Assembly: GCA_015229095.1 (NCBI GenBank)
Contig: JADGCE010000021.1
Coordinates: 1 to 12,894, forward strand
Direction: 5' to 3'
From: Magnetococcales bacterium
Lineage (GTDB): Bacteria > Pseudomonadota > Magnetococcia > Magnetococcales > Magnetaquicoccaceae
Length of the DNA: 12,894 nt
The translations under genes and the position numbers were made by a program. Shown here piece after piece: positions 1 through 5,681 of the stretch. Under the pieces are notes generated by a model. The model searched no databases. It was not told where the DNA came from and was given only the letters and a program-made list of their open reading frames with translations. Within the stretch, counting starts at the first letter, position 1, and each line of letters begins with the position of its first letter.

Positions 1-1055
1 TCGTAGAAGACACAGGCTTGACCCGGAGCGATGGCCCGCTGCGGGGTGTCAAAGTGCAGTTCGGCATGTTCCGCTCCCAGCGGTTGCAACAGGGCAGGCT
101 GGGGCTCGGCGGCATAACGGATGCGGGCCTGGATGCGCAGGGGGGCCAGCAGGGGCGCATCCCCCAGCCAGTTGAGCCCCCGTACCCGCAAGGTGCTGCG
201 CCACAACGCGCTTTCCGGACCCACCACCAGCCGATTGGCCGCCGGTTGGATGGCCAATACATACAGGGGAGCCGGTGCGGCAATGCCCAACCCCTTGCGC
301 TGACCAATGGTATATCCCCCCAGGCCATGATGTCTGCCCAATACACGGCCTGCCTCGTCCACGATCGGACCCTCCCGCAACAGAGGCTCTGCCCCCGCCT
401 TGGCCAGAAAAGCCCGATTGTCCCCATCCGGCACAAAGCAGAGATCCTGACTCTCCCTCTTGTGGGCCAAATGCAGGCCAAACCGCTCCGCCAGGGCGCG
501 GGTCTGCTCCTTGGTCAAGGCACCCAGCGGAAAACGCAGATGATGCAACTGCGCCGCCGTCACCGTAAACAAAAAATAAGATTGATCCTTTTTATGATCT
601 GTTCCCCGCCACAACTGGGGACCGGACGGGCCGTCGCAGCGCAGGGCATAGTGGCCGGTGGCAAGAAATTCCGCTTGCAGGGCCTGGGCTTGCTGCAGCA
701 GATGGGCAAACTTCAGCCGCTCGTTGCAGCGAATGCAGGGATTCGGGGTCTGGCCGGCGGCATAGGTATCCACAAAATCCGCCACCACTGCCTGGTAAAA
801 ATGCGCCTCCAGATCGACGACAAAAAAGGCAATTCCCAGGGTTTGCGCCACCCGGCGGGCATCCTGGAGATCCTCGCTGGTACAGCAACTGCGCGAGCTG
901 CCTCTCCCCGGCACACCCCCGCTCCACAGGCGCATGGTGAGTCCAATGACCTCATAGCCCTGTTCCAGCAGGGCGGCCGCCGCCACCGAGGAGTCCACCC
1001 CCCCCGACATGGCCACCGCCACCCGTTTGCGGTGGGAGAGTGGGGGAGCGTTCAT
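1..1055 (-). CDS. mnmA: tRNA-specific 2-thiouridylase MnmA (3' end cut by window edge)
   Basis: Translating the minus strand from the ATG at 1055 gives 351 residues with no stop before the window edge; the family is usually 360-390, so only a short C-terminal piece is missing. MnmA activates U34 of Lys, Glu and Gln tRNAs with ATP and inserts sulfur relayed from a cysteine desulfurase, in the cytoplasm. Visible motifs are the PP-loop SGGVDSS (residues 17-23), a CCTSED loop (57-62), NPCIRCN with the likely catalytic Cys107, TGHYA (133-137), DQSYFLF (157-163) and the partner Cys206 in SQDLCF. The C-terminal beta-barrel ends near GQACVFY at the edge. The start overlaps the thiO stop in an ATGA, which supports this start and implies translational coupling. 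An unbroken run of eight G lies in the PP-loop codons. Identification is by family recognition. Confidence 0.96.
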   Translation of the reverse strand, partial: MNAPPLSHRKRVAVAMSGGVDSSVAAAALLEQGYEVIGLTMRLWSGGVPGRGSSRSCCTSEDLQDARRVAQTLGIAFFVVDLEAHFYQAVVADFVDTYAAGQTPNPCIRCNERLKFAHLLQQAQALQAEFLATGHYALRCDGPSGPQLWRGTDHKKDQSYFLFTVTAAQLHHLRFPLGALTKEQTRALAERFGLHLAHKRESQDLCFVPDGDNRAFLAKAGAEPLLREGPIVDEAGRVLGRHHGLGGYTIGQRKGLGIAAPAPLYVLAIQPAANRLVVGPESALWRSTLRVRGLNWLGDAPLLAPLRIQARIRYAAEPQPALLQPLGAEHAELHFDTPQRAIAPGQACVFY

Positions 1056-2143
1056 GGTGCGAACGGGCCGATCTCCAGAGCAGGGGAGTCGCCCCGCAGC
1101 AGCGCCTCTATCACGGTGGCCGTAATGGGCGTCAACAAAATGCCATTGCGATAGTGCCCGGTGGCAAAAAAGAGCCCTGGCAGGGAAGAGGGCCCCAGCA
1201 GCGGCAAATTGTCCCCGGAGGCCGGGCGCAACCCGGACCAGGTTTGACTCAGGCGGGCATGCCGGAGGTTGGGCACCATGGCCATCCCCATGCCGGTAAT
1301 CTGATGCACGCCGTCACAGGTGACCGCCTTGTCAAACCCCCGATCTTCCAGGGTGGAACCCAACAGGATGCGACCATCCCTTCTCGGCACGATGTAGCCC
1401 TTGAAACCATAGACAATATGCCGAAAAAAGGCGGGTCTGCTCTCCAGTTGCACAATCTGACCCGCCACCGGTTTCAGGGTGGTGCGCAGCGGGGGCAACC
1501 CCTGAAGGCGACTGCTCCAGGCTCCGCCTGCGATCAAAACCGCCCCGGCCGACAGGCGCCCCCGATCCGTCTCCAGCCCCACCACCCGCTCCCCTTCCCG
1601 GAGCACTCCCAACGCCTGCACCCCGCTCATAAAGGTGCAACCCAATCGGCTGGCGGCCGTGGCCAGGGCACGGGCGAGGCGTTCCGGGTCCACCTGATGA
1701 TCGTCCGGATAATAGCTGGCCCCTACCAGCGTCGGTGCCAGGGCCGGTTCCAGACGCAACGCCTCGGCGCGGTCCAATATCTCCACCCGCAAACCCCGAT
1801 CCAGCATCCATTGCAGCCGCCCGACCGCCAGCCTCCCCTCCGCCGGGTCCAAAGCCACCTCCAGAACGCCCGAAGATTCATAACCGATGGCAATGCCGGA
1901 AATGGCCTCCAACTCCCGCACATAGTCGGGGAAAAGCTGCCGGCTGGCCAGACAGAGTTCCAAAAAAGGTCCGGCGGCAGAAACTTCGGATTGGGCCCCC
2001 AGAATACCCGCCGCCGCCGCCGAAGATTCCGCACCCGGCAGGGCGCGTTCCAGAAGGGTGACCCGCAGACCCGAGGAGGCCAACCGATGGGCGCAGGCAC
2101 AGCCCATCACCCCCCCACCCACAATCAAGACATCCGGATTCAC
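1052..2143 (-). CDS. thiO: Glycine oxidase ThiO (FAD-dependent)
   Basis: The product is a D-amino-acid-oxidase-fold flavoenzyme of 363 residues (family about 365-375). ThiO oxidises glycine to iminoglycine, which is used to build the thiazole ring of thiamine in the cytoplasm. The protein opens with a Rossmann FAD motif (DVLIVGGGVMG, about residues 3-13), then LLERALPGAESS-type sequence. It ends with the family hallmark GHYRNGILLTP (329-339), in which Arg332 is expected to bind the substrate carboxylate. The longest open frame begins at a GTG at 2167. I chose the GTG at 2143 because it forms a GTGA overlap with the upstream stop and has GGGAGA six bases upstream; this removes eight residues before the first beta strand. 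It overlaps mnmA by 4 bases downstream. No other thiamine genes (thiS, thiG, thiE) are visible, so the pathway role rests on family knowledge. Confidence 0.92.
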   Translation of the reverse strand: MNPDVLIVGGGVMGCACAHRLASSGLRVTLLERALPGAESSAAAAGILGAQSEVSAAGPFLELCLASRQLFPDYVRELEAISGIAIGYESSGVLEVALDPAEGRLAVGRLQWMLDRGLRVEILDRAEALRLEPALAPTLVGASYYPDDHQVDPERLARALATAASRLGCTFMSGVQALGVLREGERVVGLETDRGRLSAGAVLIAGGAWSSRLQGLPPLRTTLKPVAGQIVQLESRPAFFRHIVYGFKGYIVPRRDGRILLGSTLEDRGFDKAVTCDGVHQITGMGMAMVPNLRHARLSQTWSGLRPASGDNLPLLGPSSLPGLFFATGHYRNGILLTPITATVIEALLRGDSPALEIGPFAP

Positions 2144-3348
2144 AGCGGTTCTCCCAAAGGCAGACACAGGCAGATGATTTGTCGTTGCCGGTCGGGGTCA
2201 TAGGCGTGCCACTTGGCGGCTGGCACCTGCTCCGCCCCGACGCGGTGAAAATGGTTGCGCTGGCGACCAAACCGACAGCGGAGGAAAAAATCGGCCACCC
2301 GTGGATGCCGGGTACAGGCAAACAGACTGGAGAGACCACGCCGTTTGGCATCCCGCACCACATGGTTCAGCAGCTGTCCGCCCACCCCCACCCCCTGAAA
2401 GCGGGTCAGCGTGTAGAGGGAGACAATCTCTCCGGCCTGCTCCGCCTGATAGGCGGTCGTCTCCAGGGCACAGATGCCCGCCAGGCGATTTTCCAGGATG
2501 AAGGCACCGTAGCTGTGGGTCAATACCTGGGCAACCGCCCCATCCGAGCGGGGCAGCAAAAACCCCTCCTGCTCCCCTTTGCGCAGGAGGGCGGCTGCGA
2601 GCTCAAAATCATCCAACCCCAACCGGCGCACCTGACAATAGGGACGGCGGGAAAAAAAGGAGCCCATGCCCTGGTAGGTGAACAGCTCTTGATCCAGTTC
2701 GGTGAGACGACAGAGGGAGATGGCCTTGACTCCTCCCACCAGCATGGTCTGGAAGAGTTTCAACAGGCCGATGCGTTCCCCATCCCCCCCCCGCAGGATG
2801 TCAGCAAGGCGTGTGCTGTTGAGAAAGGTCACGGTCTGCCCGGTGCCATCGGGGATCCCTCCCGCCGCATCCACCCATACCAGACGGGACATGCGCAACA
2901 GCAGGGCCAAAACCCCTATCTTTTCCGCAAAGGCCTGGGGGGTTGTCGCCTCCACCCCGATGGCCACCAGAGCCGGTCGCTGCTTCTGGTGCGAAACCTG
3001 CCAGAGGGCGGGTGGGAGATGGCGCGGCTCCACCGGATCGATCTGCACAACCGTGGCGGACAGCGCCGAAAAGAGCGGCTGCAACCGTGTCGTCACGGCG
3101 GGCACCGCATGGAACAGGAGCAACACCCTGCCGTTGTCCCGATGCTCTGACCGGGGGGTGGGGAGCACCTCTTGCAGCACCTGCTGCAAGAGGGCCAGGG
3201 CAGGGGGGGTCAGGTCACTGCTTTGGGAAAGCACAAAGGTCAGACAGATACCCTGAAATGCCTTCAGGAAGAAGGCACGCTCAGAAAACTCCACTTCTTC
3301 TGCTTCGGCAGGTGCAGCGGCGCGGGGGTGGGCAAAAGAGGCATCCAT
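2140..3348 (-). CDS. N-acetylglutamate synthase-like protein (degenerate amino-acid-kinase domain plus GNAT domain)
   Basis: The product is 402 residues with two parts. Residues about 22-215 look like a reduced amino-acid-kinase fold: RVLLLFHAV (74-82), and SRLVWVDAAGG (154-164) in the place of the usual kinase-fold 'L(I/V)FLTDVPG'. It lacks the glycine-rich start of true kinases. Residues about 238-395 are a GNAT acetyltransferase, with the acetyl-CoA motif QGVGVGG at 318-324 (Q-x-x-G-x-G). The linker DQELFTYQGMGSFF (219-232) and the C-terminal P-x2-K-x3-Y-x3-R pattern (376-387) match ArgA-type N-acetylglutamate synthases, which make N-acetylglutamate for arginine synthesis. The family is usually about 430-450 residues, so this is short and divergent. 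The only in-frame ATG after a TAG is at 3348; its ribosome site is weak. It overlaps thiO by 4 bases and contains a 9-G run. Another amino-acid N-acetyltransferase remains possible. Confidence 0.68.
   Translation of the reverse strand: MDASFAHPRAAAPAEAEEVEFSERAFFLKAFQGICLTFVLSQSSDLTPPALALLQQVLQEVLPTPRSEHRDNGRVLLLFHAVPAVTTRLQPLFSALSATVVQIDPVEPRHLPPALWQVSHQKQRPALVAIGVEATTPQAFAEKIGVLALLLRMSRLVWVDAAGGIPDGTGQTVTFLNSTRLADILRGGDGERIGLLKLFQTMLVGGVKAISLCRLTELDQELFTYQGMGSFFSRRPYCQVRRLGLDDFELAAALLRKGEQEGFLLPRSDGAVAQVLTHSYGAFILENRLAGICALETTAYQAEQAGEIVSLYTLTRFQGVGVGGQLLNHVVRDAKRRGLSSLFACTRHPRVADFFLRCRFGRQRNHFHRVGAEQVPAAKWHAYDPDRQRQIICLCLPLGEPL
2150..2155 (-). promoter_or_regulatory. Ribosome binding site deciding the thiO start
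   Basis: On the minus strand GGGAGA lies six bases before the GTG at 2143 and inside the 3' end of the upstream NAGS-like gene. The alternative GTG at 2167 has no comparable purine-rich site at this spacing, so this site favours the shorter ThiO. Confidence 0.55.
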
Positions 3349-3376
3349 GCAGGAAAAACCTGGTGAGACTCCAAGA

Positions 3377-3405
3377 GAAAACTAAAGCAGGCACCACTCA
3401 GTGCC
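3377..3405 (-). terminator. Weak candidate terminator or attenuator after the cold-shock gene
   Basis: On the minus strand a perfect 5-bp stem, GGCAC / GTGCC (arms 3401-3405 and 3390-3394), has a 6-base loop. It is followed by a broken T-rich run (TTTAGTTTTC). It sits between the cold-shock stop and the NAGS-like start. The stem is short and the T run interrupted, so partial read-through into the three-gene unit is likely if it works at all. I see no convincing sigma-70 promoter between it and the NAGS-like gene. Confidence 0.3.
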
Positions 3406-3487
3406 CACCACCCGCAGCATGCCCCCCAGGGGTTTGCCAGGAAGCCGCCGCCATGCTTCGCCGGGCGTGGACAAAAGATGCGTCGTG

Positions 3488-3700
3488 CTATGCCGGGGTG
3501 ACGTTGGCGGCCTGCAGCCCCTTTTGGCCTCGTATCACTTCAAAGGTCACCTTTTGACCCTCTTCCAGGGATTTGAAGCCCTCCGATTGAATGGCGGAAA
3601 AATGCACAAAGACATCCTCGCCACCCTCTTCCGGGGCCAGAAAGCCGAACCCCTTGGAGTTGTTGAACCATTTGACCGTACCTGTTATCTTCTGCGACAT
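3488..3700 (-). CDS. Cold-shock domain protein (CspA family)
   Basis: This is a 70-residue single cold-shock domain, a typical length for the family. These are small OB-fold proteins that bind single-stranded RNA and DNA and act as RNA chaperones in the cytoplasm. The RNP1 motif KGFGFL (residues 16-21) and RNP2 motif VFVHF (30-34) are both intact, with the usual GTVKWFN start (7-13) and FEVIRGQKGLQAANV end. The open frame extends 26 codons upstream, but the ATG at 3700 is the right start: the protein begins exactly as the family does, and GGAG (3707-3710) lies six bases upstream. It faces away from the MEMO-AMMECR1 gene across a roughly 490-bp region. The likely leader is about 90 nt and structured. 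Whether the protein is actually cold-induced cannot be told from sequence. Confidence 0.95.
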   Translation of the reverse strand: MSQKITGTVKWFNNSKGFGFLAPEEGGEDVFVHFSAIQSEGFKSLEEGQKVTFEVIRGQKGLQAANVTPA

Positions 3701-3751
3701 GCCTTGCTCCATTAGAAAAAAACGACCACCGTGCACCCAACCGGGAAAATC

Positions 3752-3794
3752 CCGCCACTGCCGCCCCTCGTACCGCAACCAGGGGCAACGGCGG
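3752..3794 (-). promoter_or_regulatory. Structured 5' leader of the cold-shock mRNA
   Basis: Two nested stems can form in the predicted cold-shock leader. The inner stem pairs 3761-3768 with 3781-3788 (six Watson-Crick pairs plus two G-U pairs on the RNA) around a 12-base loop. The outer stem pairs 3752-3756 with 3790-3794 (CCGCC / GGCGG). The outer stem would begin almost at the predicted transcript start. Long structured leaders control cspA-type mRNAs in other bacteria; a temperature-sensing role here is inference only. Confidence 0.4.
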
Positions 3795-3828
3795 AGTGTA
3801 GGTTAGGTAAAAAGCACAGCAAAAGCAA
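3795..3828 (-). promoter_or_regulatory. Candidate sigma-70 promoter for the cold-shock gene
   Basis: Reading on the minus strand, TTGCTT (3823-3828) is followed after 17 bases by TAACCT (3800-3805). An overlapping alternative is TTGCTG (3817-3822), 16 bases, then TACACT (3795-3800). Each is a moderate match to the -35/-10 consensus. Either gives a leader of roughly 90 nt before the ATG at 3700. Confidence 0.4.
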
Positions 3829-3838
3829 GCCATATCTT

Positions 3839-3880
3839 CCGACTCCTCCATTTTTTGCGCCTTCGTCTGGTGGGAGTCGG
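3839..3880. repeat. Perfect 8-bp inverted repeat upstream of the cold-shock promoter
   Basis: CCGACTCC (3839-3846) and GGAGTCGG (3873-3880) are exact reverse complements separated by 26 bases, and CCA / TGG (3848-3850 and 3868-3870) can extend the pairing across a small bulge. The repeat lies about 10 bases beyond the -35 element on the upstream side. It could be an operator for a dimeric regulator, a terminator remnant or chance. There is no T-run after the stem in either direction. Confidence 0.4.
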
Positions 3881-4040
3881 GATGGCGTGGGCATGGGGTT
3901 GGTGGGCGGGGTGGCGCATGAGAGCTGCTTGTGGCGCAGCGCGGCGTGGGGTGGTTTCGTGCATGGAGGGGTGTTTTCCTCTGGGCGGAGATGATACAGT
4001 GTTCCCCGTGCGCGCTTTGGTCACCGTTTGGGTCATGGCT

Positions 4041-4157
4041 GGGGCTTCGCCCCGAACCCACCAGGGGCTTTGCCCCTGGACCCCTGACAGTAAAAGACTA
4101 TTGAAAAAAGGTGGAGAGGGTCTGGGGGAGGCCGCAACGATGGGCAAAGCCCCCCAT
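4041..4157. repeat. GC-rich hairpin cluster, likely a dispersed intergenic repeat
   Basis: Three hairpins occur in a row. The first is GGGGC-TTC-GCCCC (4041-4053). The second is a perfect 8-bp stem, CCAGGGGC-TTT-GCCCCTGG (4061-4079). The third is GGGC-AAA-GCCC (4142-4152), or alternatively ATGGG / CCCAT (4140-4144 with 4153-4157). The 12 bases at 4064-4075 are the exact reverse complement of 4142-4153, so the outer copies could also pair with each other. No T-run follows, so these are poor simple terminators. Similar 'GGGGC-TTYG-CCCC ... CCTGGACCCC' modules are scattered between genes in several GC-rich proteobacteria as I recall; only one copy is visible here. Confidence 0.6.
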
Positions 4158-4192
4158 GCGTGTTATGGCAACGAGACGACAGGAGAAGATCG

Positions 4193-5566
4193 ATGTCTGC
4201 ACAAGCCGTGCGTCAACCGGCGGTGGCCGGTTCCTTTTACCCGAATGATCCGCAGCAGTTGCGCAACATGTTGCGACAATTGCTGGAGAGTGCCCCGGTC
4301 ACGCTCCCGGGGCCATGTGCCATGGTGGTCCCCCATGCCGGTTATATCTATTCCGGTTATACGGCGGCCTGTGGCTATCGCGCGCTCTCCAGGGCGACAA
4401 CCGAACAACCCTTGCGGGTGTTTATTCTTTCACCGAGCCACCGGGTGTTTTTGGAAGGGATCTCCGTCGGGGATTATCGGGCCTATCGGACGCCCCTGGG
4501 AGATGTGGAGATCGATCAGGAGATCGTGCAACGGTTGGCGGCCATGCCGGATGTGAGCCGGGATACCGCCCCGCACCAGCAGGAACACGCCCTGGAGGTC
4601 CATCTGCCCTTTCTTCAGGAAACCGTGGGGCATTTCAAACTGGTGCCCGTCATCTTTGGTCGTATCAGCGGCGGTCACCTGGCGGATATCCTGTCCCAGG
4701 TGTGGCGACCGGGGGATCTGCTGCTGGCCTCCACCGATCTGTCGCATTTTCATACCTACGAGGAGGCGCGTCGTCTGGACAGCCAATGCCTGGAGGCCAT
4801 GGAACGCATCACCCCCCGCACCATGGCCAACACAGAGGCGTGTGGCAACATCGGCGTTTGCGCCCTGCTGGAGTTGGCGCGACGCCACCAGTGGCGGTCG
4901 ACGCTGGCCGATTATCGCACCTCCGGGGATACCGCAGGGGATAAAAACCGGGTGGTGGGTTATGTGAGCTATCTCTTCCATACCCCGGAGGCCATCGCCC
5001 GCCTGTCGGAGCCCCCACCCCTGCCGGTGCTGGCCCGCCGCCATTTGACCCAGATCTTGCAGGGAAAACCGGGTCTGCAGGCCGATGCCTTGCTGGCACA
5101 GAGAAAAGAGTTGGCCGAACCGGGCGCCTGCTTTGTCACCCTGACCAAACAGGGGCAACTGCGTGGTTGCATCGGCAGTTTGCAGGCCCATCGCACCCTG
5201 GCTGCGGACCTGTTGGCCAACAGTGTCGCCGCCGCCCGGCAGGATCCCCGTTTTCCGCCGGTCACCGCCGAGGAGTTGGCCGAGGTGCAGATCGAGATCT
5301 CCCTGTTGACCCCTGCCCAGCCCTTTCCATACACGGATGCAGCCGATCTCTTGCGCCGTTTGCAACCGGGCGTGCATGGGGTGATCCTCTCCAAAGGGGG
5401 CCACCGGGCCACCTTTCTGCCCCAGGTGTGGGAACAACTGCCCGATCCGCGTCAGTTTCTCCAGCATCTTTGCCGCAAGGCCGGATTGGGGCAGGAGTGC
5501 TGGCAGGGGTCGGAGGGAGACAAGCCGGATATTGCTGTCTATACAGTGCAAAAAATAGTGGAGTAG
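4193..5566 (+). CDS. amrB-amrA: Fused AmmeMemoRadiSam protein B (MEMO1-like) and A (AMMECR1-like)
   Basis: The 457-residue product joins two domains usually encoded separately or as such a fusion. Residues about 5-268 are MEMO1-like: PHAGYIYSG (47-55, His48), SPSHR (80-84, His83), HQQEHALEVHLPF (128-140), STDLSHFH (180-187, His185) and Cys217 or Cys223. These positions resemble the metal-site residues of human MEMO1 and related dioxygenases. Residues about 275-455 are AMMECR1-like with its signature LRGCIGS (323-329), and DPRFPPVT (351-358). The biochemical role is unknown; the families co-occur with a radical SAM protein, which is not seen in this window. There is no signal peptide. The start at 4193 has AGGAGA (4181-4186) six bases upstream; an upstream GTG at 4160 lacks support. 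It is followed by gltB with its own promoter. Confidence 0.93.
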   Translation: MSAQAVRQPAVAGSFYPNDPQQLRNMLRQLLESAPVTLPGPCAMVVPHAGYIYSGYTAACGYRALSRATTEQPLRVFILSPSHRVFLEGISVGDYRAYRTPLGDVEIDQEIVQRLAAMPDVSRDTAPHQQEHALEVHLPFLQETVGHFKLVPVIFGRISGGHLADILSQVWRPGDLLLASTDLSHFHTYEEARRLDSQCLEAMERITPRTMANTEACGNIGVCALLELARRHQWRSTLADYRTSGDTAGDKNRVVGYVSYLFHTPEAIARLSEPPPLPVLARRHLTQILQGKPGLQADALLAQRKELAEPGACFVTLTKQGQLRGCIGSLQAHRTLAADLLANSVAAARQDPRFPPVTAEELAEVQIEISLLTPAQPFPYTDAADLLRRLQPGVHGVILSKGGHRATFLPQVWEQLPDPRQFLQHLCRKAGLGQECWQGSEGDKPDIAVYTVQKIVE

Positions 5567-5596
5567 GGCCGGAAAACCTGCACGGTTCGTCCAAGG

Positions 5597-5625
5597 TTGA
5601 CACCCGGCGCACAGTGACGGATAAT
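5597..5625 (+). promoter_or_regulatory. Strong sigma-70-type promoter for gltBD
   Basis: A perfect TTGACA (5597-5602) is followed after exactly 17 bases by GATAAT (5620-5625), five of six matching the -10 consensus. It lies in the short gap after the MEMO-AMMECR1 stop and would start transcription near 5632, about 50 nt before the gltB ATG. I see no sigma-54 type GG-N10-GC element, so any nitrogen control would need another mechanism. Confidence 0.72.
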
Positions 5626-5681
5626 CAAGCGGTTTTTGCTCTCTATACGGATTACAGATATTGGGTGTACCGGGAATCCAC

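Larger units (their letters stand above)
3701..4192. other. Divergent intergenic region of about 490 bp
   Basis: This stretch separates the leftward cold-shock gene from the rightward MEMO-AMMECR1 gene. It holds the cold-shock leader and promoter (3752-3828), an inverted repeat (3839-3880) and a hairpin repeat cluster (4041-4157). From 3881 to 4040 I see GT-rich DNA without a recognisable gene, and open frames there show no family-like sequence. I found no convincing promoter for the rightward gene, though a weak TACAGT element lies near 3996. Confidence 0.6.

Noticed and set aside
18..2203. Two long plus-strand open frames (18-1154 and 1040-2203) opposite mnmA and thiO
   Set aside because: They mirror the verified minus-strand genes and read as Gln/Arg/Gly/Pro-rich sequence without domains.
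4041..4079. Rho-independent terminator reading of the two strong hairpins
   Set aside because: No T-run follows either stem on either strand, and on neither strand do they directly follow the end of a gene.
3960..4110. Possible promoters for the MEMO-AMMECR1 gene (TACAGT near 3996; TAAAAG near 4091)
   Set aside because: The -10-like elements have no adequate -35 partner at 16-18 bases, so I do not annotate them.
3855..4556. 233-codon plus-strand frame spanning the hairpin cluster and the start of the MEMO-AMMECR1 gene
   Set aside because: It overlaps a well-supported gene in another frame, passes through the repeat, and its Trp/Cys/Arg-rich translation resembles no protein family I know.
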